Assembly: GCF_002027705.1 (NCBI RefSeq)
Contig: NZ_MBTG01000005.1
Span: forward strand, 181,146-245,145
DNA length: 64,000 nucleotides
Direction: 5' to 3'
DNA from: Paenibacillus ferrarius
GTDB taxonomy: Bacteria > Bacillota > Bacilli > Paenibacillales > NBRC-103111
Below, piece by piece: positions 1 through 9,951 of this stretch (its first letter is position 1; the number at the start of each line of letters is the position of its first letter). The notes below the pieces were generated by a model that was given only the letters and a program-made list of their open reading frames with translations, was not told the origin of the DNA and made no database searches. Made by a program: the position numbers and the translations under genes.

Positions 1-3000
1 CCCACTCAGGATGCTCCAGGGTTTCCTCTTCAAAGAATCCGTTCTTCAACTCCCCATTTACATAAAGTTCATTCGCATTATTTTCTTTAAGCTTACGCTG
101 TTCTACGATTGTCTCTACGTTCTTATTATCTGTACTCGAAATGTCAGAACCTAATGCAACAATTTCATTATCAAAAGTAAACCACGACTTATTCGCTTTC
201 ATCTGTGTGCCGTTTTGGATTAAATTCATTCCTGTAACACCATATTGACCCAATACGGCACCACCCGCCCAGGAGTTCGCAGGAGCCGTTTCCCCATCTC
301 CATACTGGTACTGGTCTGAAGCTCTAGGTCTCACAACGACAGTCGTACCTGGCAAGCGATACCAATTAATGGTTTGCCAATAATGATCTGTGTATTGAGA
401 TAAATCGTTATTGTACAGATAGGTCATGCCATCACCGGTATACCAGCCTTTCGCATTTTCACCATTCGTCAATTCATAGGTTGCTATTCTCTTAGAACTC
501 TTACTAACTCCAAACAGATAGCCATCGCTGGCATGTACGCTGCGAGCCATCGCATTCATTTCGAAGTGTTCCGGTAGTTCATCTATAGGTTGAATAGTTG
601 GGTCTTCCATCCATCCTTTTATCGTGTCTCCCAAGTCCAAAGGAAGTTGATCGTATGACAAACCTCTAGCCAAAAGAAACTGGACATGATATTTAATAAA
701 GCTTTTTAAATAGGCAGCCCTCTCCTCTGAAGCTGTTTGCGCAATACGGGAAATACCAATTAATATATTTTTGGCCGAACCATAGGCATCCAAACCTTCC
801 CTAACGATCGCACGTCCACGAGTCATATCCAGTATCTGCCCTTTGTACATGACCGGAGCATATCCTTCTTTGATCCATCGATAAACATGCTCTACCTCAG
901 GAACAACTGGCTGCCAAGTGCTCCCGTTCAATAACAGAAGCAAATTGCCCATGCCATTAATTAGAACTTCGCCATAACTTCCTGTATAAGGAACCGTACC
1001 GTGCTGAATAAATGAACCATCCTCATAGAAACCATCGCCAGTTGTCACATAATCAAAAAGTGGCGTCAGTCCATCACGTGCATGAATAAGACGATCATAA
1101 TTTTTCTCAACGAGACCCATTCTCGTTTCAATCAGCATAATATCTGAACGGTTTGCTCCCTGCTGTGTAAACGTAGGCAAGCTCACATCTCCAATGAAAT
1201 GATCAATGCTTGCCGTGTTTTTTAAAATCTGTTCTGGCGTCAACTCGTCATACATGAAGATGAGAATATCCGCCAGCCGCGTAGGTGTACCGATATCCCA
1301 GTTCCACCAATTTCCAAACTCAATCCCTGTATTCGTGTATAAATGATCTAACATCCAATTCATAGCTTGAAGAATGTCTGCCTTTAAATCAGGGTTATTA
1401 TACAGAGATGTTCCCTTCGTTGCGAATGATTGTGCCATAGCTTTCAAACGTGTATAGTGATCCACAACATAAGTTGAATCCGTAGTGGAACTCGGTAAAT
1501 CTGCCCATAGTGTCGTACGGGTGCCACTAATTTGCATGCTGTCCCAATACATTTGTGCTTTCGCTGCGTTGGCCTCAATTCTGTTTCTAACCTCTCTGTT
1601 GTCAAGGTCCAATGAATCTTTGCCTGTTAATGTTTCCTTCCAGCGAATTCTAATTTTATCGTATTCTTGCGGATCTTTCAGTTCGGGAGCTTTAACCTCA
1701 ATCGTCGCAGATGCTTGCTTACTATTCGACGATGTTGCTGTTATAGTTGCCACGCCTAATTTCAAAGCCCTTAAACTTCCATTCTCATCAACACGGATAA
1801 CACCAGGATTATTGGATTGCCATGTCAGTAGCTTGTCGGTTGCATTAGCCGGCTCCACGAAGGCCTCCAATTGAAAGGTATCGTAGTTGGTCATTTGTAA
1901 TGGCGCATTCGTGAAACTTACACTTGTTAGAGGAACGAACCGAGTTACGGTAACCGAAGTATGGCTTGTTATTGTCGCATCCAGGTCAGATGTAGCCGTA
2001 ATCATCGTATTTCCTTCAGCAAGTCCCGTTACTACCCCACTCGCATTAACAGTTGCGATATTCGTATCGGACGAATGCCAGTTGAGCTTTGTATTCGTCG
2101 CGTTTTCAGGTTGGAATATAACGGGCAACGAAAGCGATTTCCCTTCTACTAAAGAAGCTTGGTTGGGTAAGGCAATGTTTTCTAAAAGGATTGGTTTGAC
2201 GACAGTTATCGGAATTATTTTCGCGTAAGCGCCTCCATAAGTACTCACAGTAACGGTCGTGTTGCCTTCCTTCACTGCGCTAATCCTGCCATAGGTGACG
2301 GTAGCAACGGTTGGATCGTCAATACTCCATAATAGACGTTGATCAGATGCATCTGTGGGTACGGTTAATGCCGTAATGGTAGAACTGGTCGTCTCTGATA
2401 ATTCAAGTGCATCAGGAGAGACTTTTATCCCTGTCACTGGGACATAATCAGAGAGCTTCAAATCGTCCACATACCACTCGCCCTGAACCCCGGCCTTAAA
2501 ATATTGATACAGGTAGATGTGTCTTATATTTAACCAAGCTGCGGGAAGCGAACATTCTCCGAGATATTGATCATTAACAAAATAGGTTACCTTCCTGGCA
2601 GCGTTGTCAACGAATAGTTTCAAACGGTACCATGAATTAGCCTCATAATTGGCCAACACTTGATTATTCGCATCCTTTATCTTACCCGTGTTATCAAATG
2701 AGATGACAGACACATTCGTAGTTGTCGTGGCGGGAACTGGTGCGTTTAAGCTTCTGAATTGAATGTCCCTGCGATGCTGGGTACTATTCATGTTTACGGA
2801 AGCCTCGAACACAAGATTCCCCGAAATTCCGGTACTCCCTGTTGTTGCTCCACCCAAATTGTTTCTTCCCGTATTTATGTTTGTCGCATTGGAAACAATC
2901 TTGAGACTGTAGTCACTACGTAAGGGGGCTTGTTCCATCATGAGATAATCTGTATTCGCAGCGGAACTATAAATACCCCACGCGCCCCCGATAGTACCGT

Positions 3001-3187
3001 TGTAGGTTGTCCCACTGTAAAGCTTCGTGTTTTTAGCCGTCGTACTTTCATCATAATTCACATGAACGTGCACGGTTGCAGCCGCTTTTGCGACTGACAA
3101 GCCCCCATGACTTGGACTTATCCACAATGAGAAGAAAATCATAAGAACCAGTACGCCTGCCAAACATTTCCTGATCAAGAGTCTCAT
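1..3187 (-). CDS. Secreted polysaccharide lyase family 8 (hyaluronate/chondroitin/xanthan lyase type), partial at left edge
   Basis: This reading frame stays open from an ATG at 3187, behind a GAGGGGG-type ribosome site, to the window edge; about 1062 residues are visible. It starts with a signal peptide (MRLLIRK, hydrophobic core, cleavage near AKAA). Next come a LamG/CBM-like beta domain (about 35-240) and three Big_2 Ig-like repeats (about 245-490). The PL8 alpha-barrel follows, with NWWNWDIGTP near residue 626 and a segment near residue 725 reading HGTVPYTGSY. The His and the Tyr nine residues later match the catalytic His399/Tyr408 pair of Streptococcus pneumoniae hyaluronate lyase. The family cleaves uronic-acid glycans by beta-elimination outside the cell. 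The gene lies 19 bp downstream of the leaderless PL8 gene, so it is probably the last gene of the importer operon. The C-terminal beta-sandwich region lies outside the window. The family is clear; the substrate is not. Confidence 0.93.
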   Translation of the reverse strand, partial: MRLLIRKCLAGVLVLMIFFSLWISPSHGGLSVAKAAATVHVHVNYDESTTAKNTKLYSGTTYNGTIGGAWGIYSSAANTDYLMMEQAPLRSDYSLKIVSNATNINTGRNNLGGATTGSTGISGNLVFEASVNMNSTQHRRDIQFRSLNAPVPATTTTNVSVISFDNTGKIKDANNQVLANYEANSWYRLKLFVDNAARKVTYFVNDQYLGECSLPAAWLNIRHIYLYQYFKAGVQGEWYVDDLKLSDYVPVTGIKVSPDALELSETTSSTITALTVPTDASDQRLLWSIDDPTVATVTYGRISAVKEGNTTVTVSTYGGAYAKIIPITVVKPILLENIALPNQASLVEGKSLSLPVIFQPENATNTKLNWHSSDTNIATVNASGVVTGLAEGNTMITATSDLDATITSHTSVTVTRFVPLTSVSFTNAPLQMTNYDTFQLEAFVEPANATDKLLTWQSNNPGVIRVDENGSLRALKLGVATITATSSNSKQASATIEVKAPELKDPQEYDKIRIRWKETLTGKDSLDLDNREVRNRIEANAAKAQMYWDSMQISGTRTTLWADLPSSTTDSTYVVDHYTRLKAMAQSFATKGTSLYNNPDLKADILQAMNWMLDHLYTNTGIEFGNWWNWDIGTPTRLADILIFMYDELTPEQILKNTASIDHFIGDVSLPTFTQQGANRSDIMLIETRMGLVEKNYDRLIHARDGLTPLFDYVTTGDGFYEDGSFIQHGTVPYTGSYGEVLINGMGNLLLLLNGSTWQPVVPEVEHVYRWIKEGYAPVMYKGQILDMTRGRAIVREGLDAYGSAKNILIGISRIAQTASEERAAYLKSFIKYHVQFLLARGLSYDQLPLDLGDTIKGWMEDPTIQPIDELPEHFEMNAMARSVHASDGYLFGVSKSSKRIATYELTNGENAKGWYTGDGMTYLYNNDLSQYTDHYWQTINWYRLPGTTVVVRPRASDQYQYGDGETAPANSWAGGAVLGQYGVTGMNLIQNGTQMKANKSWFTFDNEIVALGSDISSTDNKNVETIVEQRKLKENNANELYVNGELKNGFFEEETLEHPEW

Positions 3188-3206
3188 ACTACGCCCCCCT
3201 CGTTTT

Positions 3207-6200
3207 TCAAATTTCCATCTGCAAAACAAACTCCCGTGGCATTGCGTCCTTACACACTATTTCGATTACTGTCGTATGGTCATCTCTATTTTCTGCGAGT
3301 CGACATCCCAAGAAGTCTCCTTTCATGATCCAACTTCCCTTCAAGACGATACGTATCGTGGATGGCATACTTTCAGCATGGATCCACTTTCGAGAATAAA
3401 CGCTTACTTCTACTTGATTTCCAGCCTCATCATATTGATCTGATTCCTTGCCATCATATAATCGTAAATCAGGATCGACAGCGCTTACGATGAGTTCATC
3501 GCCTGCTTCCCGAATCATGATCATCGCAGGTGTGTCAACAGCAAGAACCCATCCTGTTCTGACGTCTGCATTTGCTTCGAACAACGCATAGGCCGTCGTT
3601 TGGTTAACATGATCCTTCACGATGTGTGCGCTATGATCTTTGCGAAGCACTCTATATGCCGCGGATTCCAAACTTCGCATGTTCTTGCAAAATGCTTCAA
3701 TATTAGCGCGATTCGTTTTCACAAGTATCGTATATTCATAGCTGCCTTGTTTAGGTGCACATCCATGCCCCAATATGGCAGTAGCAAAACTGCCCTGCGT
3801 ATCCGCATCCGTAGCTTGATGCTTGGAATGCTGAACACTTTTAGACAACGAGAGCATTTGTCCTTCTGGGATGTAATAACCATTCTCCAAATGATCCAGA
3901 AGCCATATAGGTTCGTCCAATACACGCTCATATGCATATGGAAACTCACAAATAGAGTTGTTGTCATTCACCCAGATTGGACTTCCTAGATCAGCAAGGT
4001 GATTCTGAAACAGTGTCGTTTCGGTAGGATAGACTAAGTTCGTATTCTCAATATCCGAACCAAGACAAATAATTCGGTTATCAAAAAAGAAGACGGATTT
4101 GCGTGCACGGTGGCTTCCTTCATATTTCGGATGCTCGTGCAGCTTCATCGCGAACATACCGTTCCGTCCTTCCAAATTCAATCCTCCGGCATACGTTTCA
4201 TCCGAAAGCAGCATCTCTTCGAAGCCGCTAAAGGTATCCACGTTCCGAACATTCGAGCGCAGATCGGCTATCGGTTTATGCACGGTCGTTGTCCCTGGCC
4301 AGCGGTTCCAATCCCAGCCGTCGTGATGATAACCGCTGTCCGTATGATTTATGGGCTCACCTTGGCTCATGATTTGCAAATGGCCATGCGAAATGTACCG
4401 ACCATATAGGTTGGCGCTTACGTACGTTTCGTTCGCCCACAAATACCTGCTGTGCCCTCTTGCGCCTGCAAGCCAAGAATCTCGGCGATGAATCGCCAGC
4501 GCTGCAAAATTCATCGTCCAATGTCCGTCTGGATCCGCTTCCGGTGCAATGCGCATAGTTAAAAACTGCTCAGCTGCTTCGGATTCCTCCTTGTGAGGGA
4601 GCAGCCGTAAATAGGCGGCCGCCACCTCTTCGTCAACCGGTTTCGATCCATCCGGGGTACCCGATAACGCCATATATTTGTAGGGTTCTACTTCCAATGC
4701 TCCCTTACCTGTAGGATGACGGGCCGAAAGACTAAGCAGCCATTCGTATTTGTTGGCATATAATCGCATTGCTAGCAGCGCCTTGCGAATAGATGCGTGG
4801 GCTCGTTCATCAATTCGATAGACGGTACCGCTTATCAGATAGATGACTGGCGTAACCCCCAGAAAGCCCCCTATTGCATACGCTGGGTAATGATTAACAT
4901 GATGGTAGGCAGAACCGTCTGATTTGTAGGCGGATCTTAGGCCGGGTGCGGGTATAAGAGATTGGCTGAGCCATTCTCTGAACGAAGACAGCTCGCGCAC
5001 TTTCGTGAGCGTGTCGTACATAATCAGAAGACTTGCTAGAATGCCATGCAGCGTGGTGTTGAAAATATCGATATTTCCTTCAATATCTTCAAGCGGTGAA
5101 TGTATTCGTCCAGCGCCGCTAAACCAATACATCGTTTTCTGTGTTCGTTCAAGTCGCCCCGCTTGTTCAAGCTCAGCTCGCATCAAAAAAACAGCCGGAT
5201 AATAATGACGGAAATTGTAACCGAAATGATGGACCGTCCCTTGGGAGCTACCATACGCCCACCCTTGCTCATCCAAATGATCCAGTAAATCAATAAAGAT
5301 AACTTGCAATTCTTGTTTCCAACTCGAACGTCCTGCAGAACGATAGTGCAAAGCAATTTCCAGCATGAAATCTGTGTAGGAAGATAGCTGTATACTGTTC
5401 GCGAGCTTCTTCAAGCGTTCTTTGTCCGACTTTGGAAAATGGTCGAAGAATGGAAGATCGATGGGCCTTCCAGAGATTACATCTCCGTTTCGTGAAATTC
5501 CGAAGGTGGAAAAAATCTCCCTTATTCGTTTGATGTCCTCAAGGGCGACGAATCGATCTTGTAGGATCAGCTTCTCGAAACGCTCATTGATCATGCCATG
5601 CGTCCCTTGCTGCTCGGATGCACCGACTTCGGGCACCGAATTCCTGTGCTCCAGCTCAGCAAAAGCATACAAGCTGAGCCAGTGTGCGTTAGCATTTTTA
5701 TCTGCCTCTAGATTAACGAATGGCACTTGCTTATCCCGTGTATGAAAGCGAGGATCAATCGGTGTATTTAGCATAAGCTGATTGATGTACAACTTCCCCA
5801 TGCCAATTCTTCTCGGTGCGAGAATGATCAGCGTGTCCATTTCGGGATGCGGGTCCCCTTGCATATCTCGCTCATAAGCAACCCAGGCCGTACGCCACCC
5901 GCGAAAATTGAGGTGAAACACAAACTGGCAATCCACCTCTTTGTTTCGTCCAAATTGAAACGTAAGCACATCTTCTAATGGTTCTGGGTTATAGATCCAT
6001 ACAACGAATGAATCGCGTTCCTGACTGATCGAGCCCTCTTGAAAAGGACGGTAAAAAATGGGTTCATTCACTTCCAAATAGGAATTTGAGGTATATTCCC
6101 ATTGCAAACTATGCGTACCATATTTGTATTGCTGATCGCTTAGAGATAAGTGTGAGCTGTGATCACACGAGAATTGCGGGGGGATTTCATTTTCAAATGA

Positions 6201-6212
6201 AAATATCTTCAT
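3207..6212 (-). CDS. Chondroitinase ABC-like polysaccharide lyase (PL8), no signal peptide
   Basis: The product is 1001 aa, close to Proteus vulgaris chondroitinase ABC I (about 1020 aa). It has the same plan: an N-terminal jelly-roll (about 1-170), an alpha-toroid (about 200-590) and C-terminal beta-sandwiches. In the segment DGSAYHHVNHYPAY, His438 and Tyr445 have the spacing of catalytic His501/Tyr508 of the Proteus enzyme, and Arg498 in SARHPTGKG matches Arg560. GWDWNRWPGTTTVH at about 632-645 is another signature of this subfamily. The N terminus (MKIFSFENEI) has no signal peptide, unlike the next lyase. The start has a good AGGAG site. The enzyme therefore probably acts in the cytoplasm on imported oligosaccharides from chondroitin or hyaluronan-like glycans. 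The location and exact substrate are inferred. Confidence 0.92.
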   Translation of the reverse strand: MKIFSFENEIPPQFSCDHSSHLSLSDQQYKYGTHSLQWEYTSNSYLEVNEPIFYRPFQEGSISQERDSFVVWIYNPEPLEDVLTFQFGRNKEVDCQFVFHLNFRGWRTAWVAYERDMQGDPHPEMDTLIILAPRRIGMGKLYINQLMLNTPIDPRFHTRDKQVPFVNLEADKNANAHWLSLYAFAELEHRNSVPEVGASEQQGTHGMINERFEKLILQDRFVALEDIKRIREIFSTFGISRNGDVISGRPIDLPFFDHFPKSDKERLKKLANSIQLSSYTDFMLEIALHYRSAGRSSWKQELQVIFIDLLDHLDEQGWAYGSSQGTVHHFGYNFRHYYPAVFLMRAELEQAGRLERTQKTMYWFSGAGRIHSPLEDIEGNIDIFNTTLHGILASLLIMYDTLTKVRELSSFREWLSQSLIPAPGLRSAYKSDGSAYHHVNHYPAYAIGGFLGVTPVIYLISGTVYRIDERAHASIRKALLAMRLYANKYEWLLSLSARHPTGKGALEVEPYKYMALSGTPDGSKPVDEEVAAAYLRLLPHKEESEAAEQFLTMRIAPEADPDGHWTMNFAALAIHRRDSWLAGARGHSRYLWANETYVSANLYGRYISHGHLQIMSQGEPINHTDSGYHHDGWDWNRWPGTTTVHKPIADLRSNVRNVDTFSGFEEMLLSDETYAGGLNLEGRNGMFAMKLHEHPKYEGSHRARKSVFFFDNRIICLGSDIENTNLVYPTETTLFQNHLADLGSPIWVNDNNSICEFPYAYERVLDEPIWLLDHLENGYYIPEGQMLSLSKSVQHSKHQATDADTQGSFATAILGHGCAPKQGSYEYTILVKTNRANIEAFCKNMRSLESAAYRVLRKDHSAHIVKDHVNQTTAYALFEANADVRTGWVLAVDTPAMIMIREAGDELIVSAVDPDLRLYDGKESDQYDEAGNQVEVSVYSRKWIHAESMPSTIRIVLKGSWIMKGDFLGCRLAENRDDHTTVIEIVCKDAMPREFVLQMEI

Positions 6213-6261
6213 ACTTACGCTCCTATTAACTACCGACTATGCATGCCATTTGTAGACGTCC

Positions 6262-7875
6262 TTATTTCGTGGCCTGATAACGGTCATACACTGTTTGATA
6301 AATCTTAATCATTTTATCCAGACCCATTTCATTCAGCTTCTTCACATAGTCTTCCCATTCTTTGTCGATGCCGCCGGACATCATCCATTTGGCATACATC
6401 TTGCTAACGTAGGCATCCACATCCGTCAAATAACGTGAAATTTGATCGTTTTCTTCCGCTGTGAAATAAGCTTTGGGAAATGAATCATTGACAAGAAATG
6501 GCGCATAAACGTTGTCGATATCGACTTTGGACCTTTTTCCTGATGCTGCTGCTATAGCCATGTCACCTACCGACTTCGTGGTAGCCCAAACAGAATAAGC
6601 AGTTGGAGGCACTTGTTTGAAATCATCCTCATTAGCCCCTTGGGGAAGATTCACGGTTTCATACTTGCCATCTGAGCGTCCTTTTAAGCTTTGTCCACCA
6701 ATCACACCTTTGCTAAGCTGCAAGGAGTTTGTCGGATCATACATGTTATCAATCCAGCGAATGGTGGCTTCGGGATGCTTGTTAACATTCGTAATCGCGA
6801 ACGAACCTCTCAGCAGAATTCCTGCAGGATACTCCGCCCACACCTGCTTCTGTCCAGCCGGCCCTTTCAGTGGCGGAAGCGAAACGTAATCTTGGTTAGC
6901 CGGATTCCAATCGAAGGCGACGCCTACAATCCCTTTAGCTGTTTTGGCATTGAAAACCTTGGTGTCCTGGGTGAAGCTTTCTTGGTCGACCAACCCTTCG
7001 GAAATAAGCTTGTTCACATATTGGATTGCTGCCTTATATTCCGGCTGAACAGCCGTATAGATCACTTTGTTATTCTCAACGGACAAGTGATTGTTACCCG
7101 CTTTATGAACATCACGATCGAGACGACCAAAAGCGCCGAATAAGGAATTCAGATCGTTATTCCAGTTTTGTTGAAATGACGTCGGGATCTGATCCTTTTT
7201 ATTGTTGCCCCCAAGATCATTATCCTTGAAAGCCTTCAACGTTCGATACAGTTCATCGGTCGTCGTCGGCATAGGCAGCTTCAGCTCATCTAACCATTTC
7301 TTATTGATGAACATCGTTGATTTCGTTCTAGAATACGTTTCATCAATTGTCGGCAGTGAATATATATGTCCGTCCGGGGCCGTTAACTGCTTTTTGTAGA
7401 CTGGATTATCCAGCAACATTTTCTTTAGGTTCGGCGCATAGGTATCGATATATCCTTCCAGCGGAATGAGAATACCCTGTGATCCATATTTAACTACATC
7501 CGTATCTTCGCTCAAAATACCATGCGCATAGAAGGCATCCGGTAGCTCTCCGCCGGCAAATAGCAGGTTTTTCTTTTCCTGCCAGCTGCTTCCCGGTGTC
7601 AAGTTCCAATTGATATGGATGTTCGTTTTCGTTTCAATATCCTGAAAAAACTTATAATCGTTCAAATCTTTACCTGATGGTGGTTTGAACGCAGCGATGT
7701 TTAATGTCAGCTTTTCTTTGGCAATGGGAAAATCAGTTACGTTCAAATCCTTCGGCGCTTGCACCGTCGTTTTTTTGTCATCAACAGTTACAGCTTGCTT
7801 ATCTCCACAACCTGCAAGTCCAACAGCCATACTTAATGTGAGTGCAACTGTACCTAATCCCCATTTATAATTCAT
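6262..7875 (-). CDS. Extracellular solute-binding lipoprotein of polysaccharide ABC importer A
   Basis: This is a family 1 solute-binding protein of about 537 aa, of the size seen with LplB/LplC permeases (LipO/YtcQ type). The chosen ATG at 7875 gives a lipoprotein signal MNYKWGLG with lipobox GLAGC. An in-frame ATG at 7917 would put 14 extra residues ahead of the signal and is less likely. Sugar-binding cleft features are present, including late motifs around W and G-rich loops such as KGVIGG. It follows the two permease genes by 49 bp or less and precedes the two PL8 genes. It therefore probably delivers lyase-produced oligosaccharides to the permeases. No ATPase is present in the operon. 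Importers of this type generally share an MsmX-type ATPase encoded elsewhere. Confidence 0.92.
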   Translation of the reverse strand: MNYKWGLGTVALTLSMAVGLAGCGDKQAVTVDDKKTTVQAPKDLNVTDFPIAKEKLTLNIAAFKPPSGKDLNDYKFFQDIETKTNIHINWNLTPGSSWQEKKNLLFAGGELPDAFYAHGILSEDTDVVKYGSQGILIPLEGYIDTYAPNLKKMLLDNPVYKKQLTAPDGHIYSLPTIDETYSRTKSTMFINKKWLDELKLPMPTTTDELYRTLKAFKDNDLGGNNKKDQIPTSFQQNWNNDLNSLFGAFGRLDRDVHKAGNNHLSVENNKVIYTAVQPEYKAAIQYVNKLISEGLVDQESFTQDTKVFNAKTAKGIVGVAFDWNPANQDYVSLPPLKGPAGQKQVWAEYPAGILLRGSFAITNVNKHPEATIRWIDNMYDPTNSLQLSKGVIGGQSLKGRSDGKYETVNLPQGANEDDFKQVPPTAYSVWATTKSVGDMAIAAASGKRSKVDIDNVYAPFLVNDSFPKAYFTAEENDQISRYLTDVDAYVSKMYAKWMMSGGIDKEWEDYVKKLNEMGLDKMIKIYQTVYDRYQATK

Positions 7876-7924
7876 ATGCCAGCACCTAACCTTCCGAATG
7901 GATAATAATTTATACAATTCGCGA

Positions 7925-8809
7925 CTATCCTTTTAAAGAGCCGACTAACGCCCCTTTCACAAAGTATCTTTGGAGAAAAGGGTACAAGATAAGCATTGGC
8001 AGACTGGAAACGATAATAATAGCGTATTTCATCAGCTCAAGCTTTTTCTGTTGCTCTTGTGAGCCATCTAGTAAATTTTGCAAATCAGAGCCTTCATTCA
8101 TGATGAGTATGTTCCGCAAAATAATTTGCAGGGGCTGCATGCCATTGCTTTTTAAATAAATCAACGCCTGAAAATAGGAATTCCAATGCCCTACTGCATA
8201 AAAGAGTACCATCACTGCCACAATCGGCATCGCCAAAGGAATTGCGATTTTAACAAAAAACTTTACATTCGAGCAGCCATCGATCATGGCCGATTCGAGT
8301 ACCTCAGCTGGCACATTCGATTGAAAAAATGTACGAACAATGATGACATTAAATACGGAAACAGCATTCGGGAGGATCATGGCCCAGGTTGTATTCAGAA
8401 TGCCCAGATCTTTGACCAGCAGGTAGGTCGGAATAAGCCCGCCACCAAAAAACATCGTAAATACAAGCAGAAACATGAATGCATTTCTTCCAACCAAATC
8501 TGATCTGGAAAGCGCGTAGCCGGCCATCACCGTCAGCACTACATTAAGCGTCGTTCCGGTAACCGTATACCATAACGAATTTTTAAAACCAATCCAAATG
8601 ACCGCATCGGAAAAGAGCCTTTTATAGCCATCCCATGTCACTTGTTGAGGTAAAAACAACAACCTTCCCGAGTAAATCAAATCCGGATTTGTCACCGAAG
8701 CTGTTATAACAAAATAAAGCGGGTAGATAACAAGTAAGAGTAAGATCACAATCAACGAATAATTGATTACGTCGAAGGTAATATCTGTCCTATTTTTAGC
8801 CAGCTTCAT
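7925..8809 (-). CDS. Carbohydrate ABC transporter permease, LplC/YtcP type
   Basis: This is an inner-membrane permease of 294 aa with six predicted hydrophobic segments. The EAA-type cytoplasmic loop reads ESAMIDGCSNVKFF and contacts the ATPase. The C terminus GALVGSLKG is typical of the LplC/MalG-like half. The start has a strong GGAGGGG site. It lies 18 bp after the LplB-type permease gene and just before the binding-protein gene. The pair should form the heterodimeric channel that imports uronic-acid oligosaccharides. Confidence 0.94.
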   Translation of the reverse strand: MKLAKNRTDITFDVINYSLIVILLLLVIYPLYFVITASVTNPDLIYSGRLLFLPQQVTWDGYKRLFSDAVIWIGFKNSLWYTVTGTTLNVVLTVMAGYALSRSDLVGRNAFMFLLVFTMFFGGGLIPTYLLVKDLGILNTTWAMILPNAVSVFNVIIVRTFFQSNVPAEVLESAMIDGCSNVKFFVKIAIPLAMPIVAVMVLFYAVGHWNSYFQALIYLKSNGMQPLQIILRNILIMNEGSDLQNLLDGSQEQQKKLELMKYAIIIVSSLPMLILYPFLQRYFVKGALVGSLKG

Positions 8810-8827
8810 AGATTCCCCTCCGCCCTT

Positions 8828-9742
8828 TTACCATAAGCTTGTTTGTTTTAACGATTTAGCTATTTGGTTCACACTGATTAATAAGATGAAGTTAATAATG
8901 GTATTAAACAAACCAATCGCAGAAGAATAGCTGTACTGTGCTTGAACAAGTCCCGCTTTATAAACATAAGTCTGAATCGTCTCTGATGCATCGATATTCA
9001 GTTGATTTTGCATCAAGTACACCTTCTCGAAGCCAACACTCATCATATGACCCATGTTCATGATCAGCATGATAATGACGGTCGGCATGATGGCCGGAAT
9101 ATCTATGTGGAAGACGCGCTGCAGTTTCGTTGCTCCGTCGACAACCGCTGCCTCATGATATTCAGGATTGACAGACGTCAGTGCAGCAAGATAGATGATC
9201 GTTCCCCAGCCTACATTTTGCCAAATTCCAGAGAAGACGAATACGGTCTTGAACCAATCGGCACTGCCCATAAAAAAGATGGGCTCAATTTTAAATGCAG
9301 CCAATAGACTGTTCACTGCACCTGTTTTGGGTGACAGCAGCAGATACACAATTCCGACGACAACAACTGTGGAGATAAAATGCGGAGCATATGTAACCGT
9401 TTGCACAAAACGTTTAAAACGCTCGTTTGTTAATTGATTAATCATTAACGCCAGTATGATTGGAGCAGGGAACGCCACGAGAAGTTCATAGATACTGATA
9501 CCAAGCGTATTTCTAATAATCGTTCCCAGTTGATACGATTGAAAGAACCGTTCAAAATGATCGAAGCCTACCCATGGACTGCCGACGATCCCTTTTAACG
9601 GATTGAAATTTTTAAATGCAATCTGCACGCCATACATCGGTACATAATGAAAAATAATAAAATAGGCAAGCGTCGGCAGCAAAAGCAAATATAAATCATA
9701 GTTACGTATAATTCTTTTGATCATTTTCGAATTTAATGACAT
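8828..9742 (-). CDS. Carbohydrate ABC transporter permease, LplB type
   Basis: This is a 304-aa membrane protein and the first gene of importer operon A. It has the LplB pattern: an N-terminal cytoplasmic stretch, then LLLLPTLAYFIIFHYVPMYG. The EAA loop is EAAVVDGATKLQRVF and the C terminus ends in KQTSLW. The ribosome site GGAGGTG lies 7-9 bases upstream of the ATG. The AraC-type regulator gene is about 210 bp upstream on the same strand, and the intervening DNA carries a direct repeat suited to activator binding. It partners with the next permease gene. Confidence 0.94.
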   Translation of the reverse strand: MSLNSKMIKRIIRNYDLYLLLLPTLAYFIIFHYVPMYGVQIAFKNFNPLKGIVGSPWVGFDHFERFFQSYQLGTIIRNTLGISIYELLVAFPAPIILALMINQLTNERFKRFVQTVTYAPHFISTVVVVGIVYLLLSPKTGAVNSLLAAFKIEPIFFMGSADWFKTVFVFSGIWQNVGWGTIIYLAALTSVNPEYHEAAVVDGATKLQRVFHIDIPAIMPTVIIMLIMNMGHMMSVGFEKVYLMQNQLNIDASETIQTYVYKAGLVQAQYSYSSAIGLFNTIINFILLISVNQIAKSLKQTSLW

Positions 9743-9892
9743 TTTGTTTTCACCTCCGCTGTATCTTATTTGTTATTGATACACTGCCAAGAATTGAATC
9801 CGCCTTTATACATGTCATTTAATCATCCCCACGACAGCCGGTATATAAGTGAGATCGCCAATCCGCCTATGCGAAATTTATGATCTGCCCCA

Positions 9893-9930
9893 TTTCAACC
9901 CCATATGTCGAATTTGAACCGCACATATGC
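9893..9930 (-). promoter_or_regulatory. Candidate AraC-regulator operator: direct repeat upstream of importer A
   Basis: Two CATATG cores (plus-strand 9902-9907 and 9924-9929) start 22 bp apart, two helical turns. On the minus strand each is followed by a GGTT[C/G]AAAT-like half. They lie about 160-190 bp before the LplB-type start and directly after the regulator stop codon. Spacing and layout fit a dimeric AraC-family activator site. No protein binding is shown by sequence alone. Confidence 0.4.
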
Positions 9931-9951
9931 TGTTTTCAACGTGTTAATTGT

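Noticed and set aside
3600..3989. 129-residue plus-strand frame inside the chondroitinase-like gene
   Set aside because: Antisense to a strongly conserved lyase gene with no family match; treated as a shadow.
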